A stretch of 64,000 nt of DNA, taken from NCBI GenBank assembly GCA_029216955.1, contig JANAVB010004000.1, forward strand, positions 4,596,538 through 4,660,537, read 5' to 3'. Shown piece after piece: positions 1 through 11,217 of this stretch; within the stretch, counting starts at the first letter, position 1, and each line of letters begins with the position of its first letter. Origin of the DNA: Iris pallida (taxonomy: Eukaryota > Streptophyta > Magnoliopsida > Asparagales > Iridaceae). Both the position numbers and the translations under genes were made by a program. Under the pieces are notes generated by a model, which was given only the letters and a program-made list of their open reading frames with translations, was not told where the DNA came from and made no database searches.

Positions 1-3000
1 AGGCAACCTCCAGGCTATCTGTAAAATTTATCAACAGGTCCAGTCAGGACAGGAGCGAGCACAGTACATCTCAACAAATCATAGCAGGTCAGGATATATA
101 ATCATGCTAGAGAGTAAGATACAAGATACTGAAGGAATAACATGATAAAAAGATAGAGACTGTAAATAAATAGCTATAGTATATAGAGAATTAACAGTGC
201 TAGTGATTCAGAGCATAAGATGGTTATGTAGACGGCACGATGTTGTACACGAGTAATCTACAGAGGATGTACACGAGTAATCTACTGGATTGAATACATA
301 ACCACTTCTACTCCCCCGCCCCAATCAATACACAAGGATCTAGTTAAGTTATGTTATTGTACACGAAGGTCATATGAATAAATGATTATACACGATTTCA
401 TACGTTTCGTATACGAATGTCACAAATACAAGGAGTACACGATGTTCACGATAAAGTACACGAATACGAATACCCGATGTATCCGCTAAGGGCATAACAT
501 CGCACAACAAGATCCATATATTACTAATCCGTGTTTCCAACGTGTCAACATCATGTAAAGTAATCTAAAGCAGGAAATATACTCCTAATGCAGGATATAA
601 AATGATCAGAGAATGTACTCGCCTGGTGTCTGAATGTCAAAAGTAAATATACTATCCAAGGAGAGGTGTCTGGCTCCTAATCAGAACAGCACAAGTCACA
701 ACAAGTCCAAAATGGCAATATGAAGTTCTACTATGTATTCTACATGATTCTAGGTCAATCTACAGCAAGGTCAACTCATGGTCGACTTAGTCAACCCTGA
801 AAGTCAAACCTAGGTCAACTATGGTCAAATTAGGTCTAACAAGTCTAAATTAGGTCAAATAAGTTATTCTAGGTCTAAACAAACTAAGTATATGCAAATC
901 AAGTATCCAAGATAGCTACTAACTCATAGCCTAAGTCACTTGCTAAACCAAGAACAAAACTAAACCATAAGCTAACAAGGCACACAAACTTAGTCATATA
1001 ATGTATATATATTATTCACATTCACATATTCATATACATAGATATATATAGGAAAGCTATATATATAGGCACATACATATATATATAGAGAGAGAAAGAG
1101 AGGTAAAAGAGTAAGTGAGTAAGTGTGTGTTGGCATGTGTGTGAAAAGATATGTATTAATGTTCTAAAATTTAGTGATAGGTAGGTGTATGTGACATGGG
1201 ATACATGATGTCAAAGGGTGTATGAATGCATGTGTGTAAAAGGTTATAGGTTAACTCAGTTTATAGAAATACATACATACATACTTACCTTGTATACATG
1301 CATACATATATATCATGTATATTATATTTACATGATACATACATGTATACTTGTATTATATTATACTTACATTCATGCATATTAGATACATGTATTTATA
1401 TTAACATATTGTAAACATTCATTTCATTCATGCATCTATGCATTACCTACATATTTTTATACATATGCATATATTGTATATTCATATCATTTCATACATT
1501 AACATAGAGACATACAAACATGCACACATCATATATTTCATACCTTGCATTACCCTACATATCATGTTATATATTATCATTCATTCCTTTTATATATTAC
1601 ATTATCTTTAAGTTGAATACATCATATATGGATACAATACATTATCTTGCATGCTTACATTCATATATTACATTCTATATTACCTATATACATGTATTTC
1701 TTCCATTCATTCATGCTTGCATCATATACTCTACATTACCATACATGTTACCATTATATATTGTATTACAATATTTATACAATATGCATTCATATCTATC
1801 ATTACATATATATCTTGCATTCATATCTAGCAATCATTATATACTTTCATGCATACATTGTATATCATTCTTTCATTCATGCATTGCTCATATGCATTAT
1901 ATTAATTGCATTCCTACATGCTTGCATACAGCCATATATATACATTAACGTAAAGAGAGTATATATCATATATATATTATTTCATTCATCTAACATATCA
2001 TGCATTATATACTCTATATTCATTTAATATCCATACTACATAGGCTCATAGGTTACACAAAATGCATATATCGTATAGTCACTCTTCTACTTAAAACCAA
2101 TACTGTACTAATTGGGCATTCACTAAATTTTAGGATTAAAGTATGTTGTAGCCCTTCGTGTTACCTTTCTGAAACTTCAAACAGATCACATTTTCATGTC
2201 TGGATGCTCCCAAAATCGCGAAAATATCGAAACATATTCGTTTTTCGTACAGCTAATACTCAAATAATTATACAGAAAGTTACAGAAAGAATTTGGCTTA
2301 TTAAAATGTATATTTGGAAAGCTAACTTCGATACGGTTCTTTTAAAAAAATGGAAGATAAATCGAAGTTCTAAGCTAAAAGTTATGATATTTCTAAGTTG
2401 CTTTGGTTAATAAAAACGTGGATGAAAATTATGACGGATTTGACAAAAGAACACATCTAGGCCAAGATACTTGGATACAAACATAGGTATCCAAATGAAA
2501 CTCATTCTAACCATCCTAGCTAAGATCAATCCACTCTCTAACCATTCTAAAACTGAATTTAAATATCTATTTAAACTATTATCATACATACATACATATG
2601 AGGTGTCCTAATTTGGGATCTATCAAGTAGGAAACAAGACACATATCTAAAAATCCTCAAGAGAGCTCCAAATGGCTTCAAATTTGAATCTAAATGGGAC
2701 ACATGCATGAGGATGGATCCTACGGATTCAAAACTAATTTATATGCAAAGAAAATCGATTTAGAGGATGGGTTTTACCTATTAGGAGTGGAATCCCAATG
2801 AAATCCTTTAGGACACGGCTCCGATACGAAGATCCCTCAGTGGACACTCCTCCTTGCACTCCTCTTCCAATCCTTGGTATCACCCTTCCCTTGGAGAATG
2901 GGAATGATTGAGGGAAGGTTTGGTGAAGGAATGATTTGATTTGGAGATCAAATCAATGAGAAGGCTCTCTAAAATTGGGGAAGAACAAAAGGAAAATAAA

Positions 3001-3741
3001 AAAGGCAAGATTGTAATGAATGAAATGAATCATTCTCTCCTAAAGGTGGCTGCCATAAAGAGTCCATTAAGGCTAATGGAAAATGTCCTAATTGCCCCTC
3101 TCTAGTCTCATATGGTTCAGTCTAGACTAGGTTCAAGTTTGGGGTCAAAATGATCTAGTTTTGAGTCTCTAACTTAACCATTCTAACATGATAAAAAATA
3201 GTTTAATTAACTAACTTAATGTTGGGTCTTGTGAGCCATGCTTAACTTAATATTAGGTCCTATCTGGAGTTCAAGCTACCCGGGTCACAATACAAGTCGA
3301 AACGAGACGAAACTCAAACCCGACTAAACAAATCCAATAAAACAATATTAAAAATATAAAATTTTCCCAAAATATTAAAATATAAAAAAATGACCAAAAT
3401 CATAATACATCAATTTAATTATTATTAAAAATAATCTAAAATTCTCCAATTAATCAAAATCCTAAATAATTCAAAAGTCACAAAATGACCAAAATACTCT
3501 TAGCCTAAAAAGTTGTAAATAGTCATTCTAATCACATGGTTAGGTCCCCATGGTTAGTCTCTAAGCTTATCAAAACTAGGGATTAACTAGTTAACCATTA
3601 AAATCATAATTCAATATTTTAAATAGTTTTAAATTGATTAAAAAAATTACCAAAAATTACAACATGAGTTAAATCTTATTATCGATTAATCAAAATTATA
3701 AAAGTTCAAAATTACTCTCATTTGGAAAACTGGGTGTTACA
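1..3741 (-). mobile_element. LTR of a Ty3/gypsy-type element, reverse orientation, truncated by window start
   Basis: Read on the minus strand the element starts at 3741 with TGTAACACCC, a common start for plant gypsy LTRs, and runs off the window at base 1. Its inner part is a diverged relative of the LTR at 35358-38936. Shared landmarks in the same order are an AATAGGTAAA word near 2780, a run of GTTGAC/TTGACC words near 780-870, GGCGAGTACATT near 620, and the block TCCTGTCCTGACTGGACCTGTTGA near 30-55. By comparison about 0.5 kb of LTR lies left of the window, giving roughly 4.2 kb. No purine tract abuts 3741, so this is more likely a 5' or solo LTR than a 3' LTR. No protein is encoded; open frames here are low-complexity. 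Confidence 0.75.
1000..2040. repeat. AT-rich CATACAT/TATATA low-complexity block inside the LTR
   Basis: About 1 kb is dominated by irregular CATACAT, CATTCAT and TATATA words, with a clear CATA run near 1269-1285. The related LTRs at 37140-37510 and 57170-57570 carry a shorter block in the same place (TATATATACATG words). It is an expanded internal microsatellite of the LTR. Open frames over it give Tyr/Ile/His-rich strings that are composition artefacts. Confidence 0.8.
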
Positions 3742-4351
3742 ATCTTCGCATCACGGTGCGCCTAGGATCAGGCGTAGATTAAGCGACTTGGTCTTATGAC
3801 CTTTAGGAACCATGAGCAAGTATAGGCACATGGCTTTCGAGGCGCATGCATAGCTTAGTCTTCTGTTGCTTGGGATCAGAAGTAAGCCGGGGGTGCATGA
3901 CCACTGGGGCGCATGTCGTCTTCTGGGCGCATGGCCACGAGGTGCATACGAATGATCGGTCTGCCACATCGACGACCCCAGGTGTAATGATGGTGCTGAA
4001 CTCAGTGGTGCTTCATTTTCTGCACAACTGATTGGACGGCTCATGGAATGCGTTGCCGCCTTTGTCATTCAACATTAAATGTTTGATGGAGAGGGTTGCA
4101 TTGGTTAGTGCCAATCTGGGCACATAGCTATGGCCCGCTGGGCGCATTCATGGGGAGCGCATGATATCGACGGCACATCTGCCAATGTGTCACATCCTCT
4201 TTGGCCTGCCTGTTGGGTTCTTCGAGGCGTTAATGGTGGCCTTGACTTAGTCGAATACGAGGCGACGGATGCATTTGCTATTTAATACAAAATTATTGCA
4301 TGGAATTTGTAACGTCGGCCATTTGTCACTCGGGTGTGGGCTGCCCATGGC

Positions 4352-4359
4352 TATAAATA
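4352..4359 (+). promoter_or_regulatory. TATA box of LTR-like region
   Basis: TATAAATA preceded by a GC-richer stretch and followed about 570-600 bp later by AATAAA-type signals. Promoter function is inferred from the motif and layout only. Confidence 0.4.
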
Positions 4360-4504
4360 GCTGCACAAAGGAAAGGTTTTCTTTCATTCTTCAGATGAAC
4401 TTAGTCGGAGCTCCGCCTTGGCGAACTACTGAACTCGAGATCTTTCCGAGGGTGAAGATGCGCTGCCCTAGTCTTTCTGTCGCTCTGAGCTTCCGTGATA
4501 GTAT

Positions 4505-4700
4505 CAGTTGTATCCAAACATCGGGACCGTCGAGTCCCGACACAGGCCGATAGTGCCTGTTGTATCCAAAGATCGGGGCGGCCGTGCTCCGTCGTTTGTT
4601 ATACTTGCAGAGCCACAGGTTGCCGAGTGTGCCTGTTGCTTTCGAAGATCAGGGTGTCGTGCCGCGTTCTTTGTTGAGCTAGGAGAGCTACTTCTTATGT
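4505..4700 (+). repeat. Imperfect tandem repeat, about 2.7 units of 50-75 bp
   Basis: Three successive units begin with a variant of TGTATCCAAAGATCGGG (near 4508, 4560 and, degenerate, 4636) and the latter two follow GTGCCTGTTG. Units are diverged and of unequal length. They lie downstream of the TATA box in the LTR-like region. Confidence 0.5.
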
Positions 4701-5195
4701 TACACAAGGGTTGATTTGTGCTGATGAGAGAGTGATTCGCTCTGACTATACACAGAGATGCGCATACGTTGAGATGTTGGAATGATGCGCCTGGACGAGA
4801 TATCAGAGTGATGCGCCTGACAGATGATGCGCCTAGCAGGGGGCGCATAGCAGTTGCTGCGCCTGGCTGTAGCTTTAGGGACTTCCTTTTTGTAAAAGTT
4901 CTCCTTTGTAAAGCATTTCTTTAGACATGTAATAAACTTTCATATAAAATAAAATTCTTCTTTTGAATATCTTTAAATTTATACTTTTCTTTACTGTGCC
5001 AAGTATCTGTTTGAGCTTTCTGGCGCATTTGAGTTGGTCGCATGGTTGGGTTGAGCGCATAGAAATTCTGGCCTATAGATGCGCCTAAAATTCCATTCTT
5101 CTACATTCACAATATACTTGGGTTTACTTTCTTGCAAATAAGAATAAGGCCTTTTTTGAATTTGTATCTTTTTGTAAAAAGGTGTAAAATGATAA

Positions 5196-5772
5196 TGGAT
5201 TCATGATTACTAGGATACGAAGTGATCATAGAGGAGAATTTGATAACTATGAGTTTAAGTCATTTTGTGATTCAAATGGGTTATCTCATGAATTCTCTTG
5301 GCCCAGAACACCTCAACAGAATGGCGTTGTGGAGGGAAAGAATAGAACTCTGTACGATATGGCCAGAGTTATGCTTAACCAGTATAATCTTCTAAAGTAT
5401 TTTTGGGCAGAAGCTGTCTATACAGTATGCCATATATTTAATAGAGTTCTGATTAGACCCATCTCTAGAAAGACTCCTTATAAATTATGGTTTAATAGAA
5501 CTCCTGACATCAGCTATTTCAAGGTCTTTGGTTGCAGATGTTTTATTTTAAATAGAAAAGACAAGTTGGGAAAGTTTGATGAAAAAGCTGATGAGGGCAT
5601 ATTTTTTGGGATATGCTGCAAAGAGTAAGGGCTACAGAGTATTGAACAAGAGGTCCCTAGTTGTTGAAGAGTCAATAAATTTCATATTCGATAAGCTGAA
5701 CAGTCAACACAATGACGATAGTGACAATGAAAAAGAGAAAACTCCTTCAAACAGAACACCAGCCAGTCAAAC
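5196..5772 (+). pseudogene. Ty1/copia integrase fragment (left part of a split element)
   Basis: The first 140 codons (5203-5628) read as the second half of a copia integrase core. Visible are SDHRGEF around the second catalytic Asp, TPQQNGVVEGKNRTL holding the catalytic Glu, and FKVFGCRCFILN plus a DEGIFF loop that mark the copia C-terminal region. A +1 shift near 5610 moves the frame, after which GYRVLNKRSLVVEESIN continues the pol linker. Gag, protease and the integrase N-terminus are missing: coding starts abruptly at about 5203. Motif style resembles the SIRE/Maximus or Tork lineages. The rest of this element resumes at 27712 after a 22-kb insertion. Confidence 0.85.
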
Positions 5773-5862
5773 TAAGCAAACTAAGCATGCAACCTCTATT
5801 AGCGGTTATTCCTCAATAAATGTTACATTCGATAAGCTGAACAGTCAACCTACTGTCTTGTA
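5773..5862. other. Mosaic junction of copia and family A LTR pieces
   Basis: Short blocks alternate. Copia sequence runs to about 5774. A 35-40 bp family A LTR block ending AGCGGTTATTCC follows (to 5812). A 37-bp copia block (5813-5849) then repeats 5671-5707 almost exactly and ends in AACAGTCAAC. Family A LTR follows continuously from about 5850, and it contains the same AGCGGTTATTCC word again near 5930. This looks like filler DNA from template switching during repair of the junction that also removed the end of the LTR. Confidence 0.65.
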
Positions 5863-6683
5863 TCCGCAACACAAAAACTCTATAACCGCTAAGTCAAACT
5901 AAGCATGCAACCTCTATTAGCGGTTATTCCTATCGCATGGCTTATTCGCACCGGTGGCCAGCCAGTCACTCATGTCCGTGTTCTACATGCGACACACAAC
6001 TTTCTGGTACAATATGTCAAGGCCAATGAATACAACACACAAAGGTGGTCCCTTAAATCTAGGTTTAATGTGTAAGAAAACTAATACATAGCAGAAAATA
6101 TGAACAGTAAGCTCTAACAGGTTATGCCATGTATCACAGTTTATTTTGCATAAATAAATAATGAATAATGCATGAAATATGAGCTAAAATAAATAAACAG
6201 CAAATGGCAAGGTGTCTTGCCGGATAGGACTACAATGATCAAGGTGGCACGAACTGCGACTTCGGTATAACCTCTACGCAAGGTGACCTCTGATGGTGGT
6301 ACGGACAGTTCCATTGGGTCCAAAAGGGTCAAATTAGTTAGGGTAGACATATGGAAGTACAGAATTGGTGAAGTAACGAAAATAATGGGGTTGGTCATGG
6401 ACTGGACGATAATCGAAGGAGTTTGATAAATAATATATATACAATTTTTGAAAACTATTTATAATACTAGAAAATAAAATTATAGAAGAATCCAATTAAT
6501 TTATTTATTTAGTACAAAACTATTTTATTTAATAGGCCCAAAATATAGACTTTACCAATCCAAATAAAACATCTATTTAACTAAATCGCAAAAATATTTA
6601 ATAGTAGCTATATATACAAATTTAGTTCAATAATTAAAATTAAGTTTGGAAACAATGTTTTCTAGTAAAACCATTTTTAGTAT
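5850..6683 (-). mobile_element. Family A LTR, distal piece of the truncated 3' LTR (minus element)
   Basis: The sequence aligns closely along its whole length with 19985-20828, part of the 5' LTR of the same minus-strand element. The last 1 kb of the LTR expected to the left is missing, cut at the mosaic junction. The right edge stops at TTTTTAGTATACCC, where pararetrovirus sequence starts. A frame at 6141-6398 on the minus strand is also open at 20271-20540, but it lies in LTR and has no domain. Confidence 0.85.
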
Positions 6684-6769
6684 ACCCAATATATGCTTCC
6701 AAATCAGATTCTCAGTCATCTAAATTAGATGAGGAGCCGACAATGTCAGAAATGGCATTTAATTTTTAA
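6684..6769 (+). pseudogene. Movement-protein C-terminal tail (fragment)
   Basis: Encodes about the last 27 residues of the movement ORF, ending SEMAFNF and the TAA of the TAATG overlap. The complete ORF is at 14000-15109. Only the terminal redundancy brings it here. Confidence 0.85.
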
Positions 6770-6843
6770 TGGATTATAGGCTCTCACCAGCGATGATTGA
6801 GTGCTGTAAGAAAGAATATTACAGCGAAGCAAATAGAGAATTT
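6684..6843 (+). repeat. Left terminal direct repeat of the pararetrovirus
   Basis: Matches 15024-15182 with two substitutions seen (near 6750 and 6822). It covers the last codons of the movement-protein ORF, the TAATG overlap and the first 25 coat codons. It is the overlap expected when slightly more than one turn of a circular genome is integrated. Confidence 0.9.
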
Positions 6844-8177
6844 AGGGAATGGTTTCAACACCAATTCAAAGTTCATCAGCGTAGAGAATATAGAAAAATG
6901 TATGAAGAAGACCTTCCAAATATGCAGAAGGTACGATGGTTCCGAGATTGGTTCCTCGAAGAATATCTTAGTGGTAGAATAAGACATATAAATGTCATAG
7001 AGGAGCAATTTAAGATTTGGACCACTAAAGGAGGACAGAAAATAAAATCGTTATATCCTCCTAATGAATCTCTTAAAATATCTGCTCCGTTCAATACTAA
7101 TATTGAGGCTAATTCGTTCTATAAGGCTATAGAACATGAGAAAGCCACAATAAAAGAGTTGCAGAAAATAATACTGCAAAATAATTATACTAATACCTTT
7201 ATTCAAGTTATGGGTAAACAATTAACCCGAATAGAGGAGAATATTCAGAAGCTACATGATAAGTTTAATTCGCTTAAAGGAGTGGAGTTTCATGAGAGTC
7301 CTATTGTTAAACCCAAAATGGAAACAAGTAGGATTCCAATTCGACCTCCAATGGAAGTTACCGACTATAAGTTCAGATCTAAGTCAGAATTTACTAAAAA
7401 AGATCTGAAAGAGTTAGTCGAGCAATTCAGAAATCAAAGCGTTAATGTACTCTCTGAAGAAGAATTGGAGTACGAACGTCTTAAAGAGGAATTTCTGAAT
7501 TATGATCCTAATAAGATTAAGGATACACCTAAGCACCTTAATGTGCTACAAGGAGAATCCTCGACCCAGAATGGTCAAGAGTCTGAATCTGACTCTAGGG
7601 AGACTTGTTCTACTCAAGATGAACAAGTTAATCCCATTGAATTAGAAGAAATGTATAATTCTTTTAATTCGGTTCAAAACTCTTTAGAATCGGTTCAGAA
7701 AGATATGAATCGAGAAAGAGTTAATACTGTCAAATATGACAAACCCAATTTGATTAAATATTACTATAAAAGACCTTCTCCAATGGATGTTTTGTATGAG
7801 GAGAATGATTCTATAATTCAGAATCATTACTGTGCTGGAGAAATCTATGAATGGAACATAGATGGTCTCTCTGATAAACAAATACATGACCAATTACATC
7901 GAATTTTGATGTATTCCAATGTTGCTAAAGCCGCTGGTAATAATGATCGACAAATTGCTTTATTTGTCGCCAGTGGATTTACAGGCATCCTACGAGGATG
8001 GTGGGATCATTGCCTGAGTAATGAGCAACGAATGGAAATAATCAATGTCACTAAGACAGAAGATGGACAGCAGAAATCTGATGCTGTTGACACTCTAATA
8101 TATAATATATTAGAGCATTTCACAGGACATATTTCTGATGGAGGGAGAATTAGAACCCTATTACAGAATTTGCGATG
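6769..8177 (+). pseudogene. Caulimovirid coat protein, N-terminal and central part
   Basis: An open frame of about 469 codons starts at the ATG that overlaps the movement stop. It should form the capsid precursor. The first 110 residues are charged and aromatic. Residues 120-290 are acidic and Gln/Glu/Ser-rich with likely coiled coil (about 125-165). From residue about 350 a folded capsid-like block includes GFTGILRGWWDHCL, the most recognisable part. The frame ends artificially at 8178, where a 254-bp piece of the movement gene has been inserted. The coat frame resumes after 8431 with the zinc-knuckle region. Assignment rests on position between movement and pol genes and on the knuckle downstream. 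Confidence 0.8.
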
Positions 8178-8431
8178 AGATAGATCCTCCTCAGATGAGT
8201 GACCAGTTGGCAAACCTAATAGGTTCTAATAAGAAAACCCTTAATAAGGGTAAATCAGTTAAGAATACCAATCTGTATGAATTCCCTACAGAAATAGAGG
8301 AGTTGAACAAATGGACAATTCCTAAAGTTCAACCTAAGGAAATATACCAAATAGGTACTTTTGATTTCAAATCTTCCATTGCAATCAAGACAATGGAAAG
8401 AACTATCCAAGTCTCAGATAATGAACAAATA
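8178..8431 (+). repeat. 254-bp movement-gene piece duplicated inside the coat gene
   Basis: Bases 8178-8431 match 14034-14287 with no indel and one substitution seen (8404 A versus 14260 G). The donor is the N-terminal part of the movement ORF. At the left edge the shared word AGATAGATC marks the switch. At the right edge AACAAATA is shared. The insertion puts a different frame and stops (8419-8424) into the coat frame. A 108-codon open frame crosses it but is chimeric and has no function of its own. Confidence 0.93.
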
Positions 8432-10947
8432 CTCATTTTAGATGGTACAAGGATACTTTTCTGAGTAGAGTCATGGCACTTGATGATGCCAATGCATCAC
8501 ACTGGAAGTCCAAATTTATTGATGGACTACCCAACCTCTTTGCTGAGAAAATACGGCAAAAGTTAAAAGAAAGGAATAATGGTGAAATACCATATCAAAA
8601 TTACACCTATGGAGCATTGATTAATGCTTGTGTTCAAGAAGGCTTAGCTTTATGTAATGATTTAAAGCTAAGGAATCAGTTGAAATCACAGAGGCTTTCG
8701 GAGAGAAAGCAATTAGGTGAATTTTGCAGCCAATTTGCTGTAGATGATTACAAGCCTTATGATAAGAAGGGAAAGGCTAAAAAAGATTATAATAGAGAAA
8801 AGGGAAATAAGCCCTACTATAGGAGAAGAAAGAAGAAGAAATATCCCCAGCAATACAAGGAGAAAGAAAAGGGGAAAGAGAAGAAATTTTCTCATAAGAG
8901 GAAATCCTCTAAAGAAATAAAATGCTACAAATGTGGTAAAATAGGTCATTATGCTAATAGGTGTTATACTAAGAAGAAAATCCAAGAAATAGAGGATGAG
9001 GGGTTAAAGAAAACCCTATACAAAATATTGATAAATTCTGATGAAGAATTAGGTTCATCAGATGAGTCTAGTGATGACGAGTCAATTAATATGTGCGAAT
9101 GTGATAGTAATTGTAGTTGTGAGGAATGTTCCAATGAACATGATCTTGAGTATTATAAGTCCATAGTCGAAATAAATGGATTGTCAATTAATGTATTGAC
9201 TGCTCAAGATAAAGGGGAGATAATTAAATCTCTATTATCTACTGAAATCAGTAGAAATGCTAGGGAAAAATTAATAGATTTCCTTAGTTTAGAAGAAAAA
9301 TCGACCAGTGGTTCCTTGAATGAGGAAGGAACTAATAAGAAAGAAGAATTTTACAGTATGGATGAAGTCCTCCGACGATATAGAAATAAGGAGGTAAAAG
9401 CTGTAACAATACAAGATCTCCAAAATGAGATTAAGGTATTGAAGAAAGAAATAAAAGAGTTAAAATCTCAAGATGAGATGACTCAGATAAGACTGTCTAA
9501 TTTGGAGACAATAGCAAAGAATATGATAATTCATACTAATGAGCAAGGAGAAAGCTCAAAAAGAAGTAATACTTCTACCCCTGGAGTTTCTGATGAGGAA
9601 ACTGAGCCTCAACAGAAATTAGAGAAAATAGATCTCTATGTTACCCAAAAATGGTACATTCAAATAGATTTACTCATTAATAATGAGTATTATATTAAGA
9701 ATTTAATTGCATTAGTTGATAGTGGTGCCGACCTTAATTGTGTTAAAGAGGGTGTAATTCCAATCAAGTATTGCGAACGCACTACTCAAACACTAAGTGC
9801 TGCTATTAATAAAGCATTGACAGCACCATATAAGGTTACAGATGTTAATGTCTGTAAAAATTCGGCCACCATACCACTACAATTTGTGGTAGTTAAAGAA
9901 ATTACTCAGCATGTTATTCTAGGAACCCCTTTCTTAGAAAAAATTATGCCAATAAAGAGTATTAATTTGAAGGGCATTTCTACTATATATAAGGGTAGAG
10001 AAGTGACCTTTGAATTTATTCGTGATCCAATGATCAAAATACTCAATGAAATAAGAGAAATTGATTTTAAAGAAAATCAAATCAATTTTCTCATGGAGGA
10101 AATAAGGCAAATACAAATCTCTGATCAATTAAATAAGCCAGAGATGAAGGATAGAATACAACAAGTTGAAGAAGAATTTAAGCTTCAAACTTGTAGTAAT
10201 CTGCCAAATGCTTTTTGGGATCGGAAACAACATATTGTTTCACTTCCATATGAGGATAGCTTTAATGAAAAAGATATCCCCACTAAGGCAAGGCCATGCC
10301 AGATGAATCAGCAATATCTGGAAATATGTAAAAAAGAAATACAGAATTTAATAGACAAGAAGTTAATAAGGAAATCATACTCTCCATGGAGTTGTACAGC
10401 ATTCTATGTAATGCATAATGCTGAAAGGAAAAGAGGTGTACCAAGATTGGTAATCAATTATAAACCTCTTAATAAGGTTTTAAAATGGATCAGATATCCA
10501 ATCCCTAATAAGAGGGATTTGCTCAACAGAATTGTTAGAGCAAGAATATTTTCCAAATTTGATTTAAAATCAGGCTACTGGCAAATCCAGATAGCTGAAC
10601 AGGATAGGTATAAGACTGCCTTTACCGTTCCATTTGGGCATTATGAATGGAATGTTATGCCCTTCGGACTAAAGAATGCTCCGTCCGAATTTCAGAATAT
10701 TATGAATGAAATATTCAATAACTATTCTGAATTTATTTTATCATACATTGATGATATACTAATATTTTCTAATTCTCTTGATGAGCATTTTAAGCACTTA
10801 AAAATTTTCAAGCATTTGGTCATCAAGAATGGATTGGTAATCAATTATAAACCTCTTAATAAGGTTTTAAAATGGATCAGATATCCAATCCCTAATAAGA
10901 GGGATTTGCTCAACAGAATTGTTAGAGCAAGAATATTCCAAATTTGA
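8432..10947 (+). CDS. Pararetroviral coat C-terminus, protease and RT (first RT copy), frame broken at the end
   Basis: One open frame, about 824 codons from the ATG at 8473, but the same frame is already coat coding from about 8437, so 8473 is not a natural start. Order: capsid C-terminus; a Lys/Arg-rich basic stretch (8750-8920); a CCHC zinc knuckle CX2CX4HX4C at 8923-8964; an acidic, Cys-rich linker (CECDSNCSCEEC); a predicted coiled coil; aspartic protease with DSGAD at 9718-9732 and ILGTPF near residue 480; then RT with YIDD at 10744-10755. It would package, process and replicate the genome. The frame runs into the duplicated RT segment and ends after a 2-nt loss at the second copy, so RT and RNase H are not joined in this copy. 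Confidence 0.88.
8923..8964 (+). other. CCHC zinc knuckle of the coat protein
   Basis: Encodes CYKCGKIGHYANRC, a perfect CX2CX4HX4C nucleic-acid-binding knuckle as found in caulimovirid capsids and retroviral Gag. It follows a strongly basic tract. Confidence 0.93.
10446..10832 (+). repeat. RT-core duplication, first unit (387 bp)
   Basis: Direct tandem duplication with 10833-11217. Unit starts share ATTGGTAAT, which also occurs after the second unit at 11218. The duplication therefore arose between 9-bp identical words. The unit spans the RT palm including the catalytic motif YIDD. 387 is a multiple of three, so the initial duplication kept frame. Confidence 0.93.
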
Positions 10948-11217
10948 TTTAAAATTAGGCTACTGGCAAATCCAGATAGCTGAACAGGATAGGTATAAGA
11001 CTGCCTTTACCGTTCCATTCGGGCATTATGAATGGAATGTTATGCCCTTCGGACTAAAGAATGCTTCGTCAGAATTTCAGAATATTATGAATGAAATATT
11101 CAATAACTATTCTGAATTTATTTTATCACACATTGATGATATACTAATATTTTCTAATTCTCTTGATGAGCATTTTAAGCACTTGAAAATTTTCAAGCAT
11201 TTGGTCATCAAGAATGG
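10833..11217 (+). repeat. RT-core duplication, second unit (385 bp)
   Basis: About six substitutions and one 2-nt deletion (near 10936, AATATTCC for AATATTTTCC) separate it from the first unit. The deletion shifts frame. The catalytic motif reads HIDD (His codon 11129-11131) instead of YIDD. Confidence 0.93.

Larger units (their letters stand above)
3742..5195 (+). other. LTR-like region of unknown family with many GCGCAT/GCGCCT motifs
   Basis: No recognisable gene is present. About seventeen copies of the word GCGCAT or TGCGCC are spread over the stretch (for example near 3757, 3841, 3907, 3927, 4138, 4155, 4750, 4785, 4811, 4826, 4858, 5022, 5080). A TATAAATA box sits at 4352-4359 and AATAAA-like signals follow near 4929 and 4950, the promoter-to-polyadenylation layout of an LTR. 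It does not match the copia 3' LTR at 31303-32285, so it is probably not the 5' LTR of that element. It ends abruptly where copia integrase coding sequence begins. Confidence 0.4.

Noticed and set aside
1520..2027. Open frames of 126-142 codons
   Set aside because: Tyr/Ile/His-rich strings produced by CATACAT/TATATA low-complexity DNA inside an LTR; no domain, two overlapping frames equally open.
3742..5195. 5' LTR of the split copia element
   Set aside because: No similarity to the copia 3' LTR at 31303-32285 in its start, TATA context or end.
6141..6398. Minus-strand 85-codon frame conserved at 20271-20540
   Set aside because: Both lie at the same position of two LTR copies, so conservation reflects shared descent of the LTR; no domain or start context.
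8138..8464. 108-codon frame as a separate viral gene
   Set aside because: It is the duplicated movement-gene piece plus coat-frame edges; chimeric by construction.
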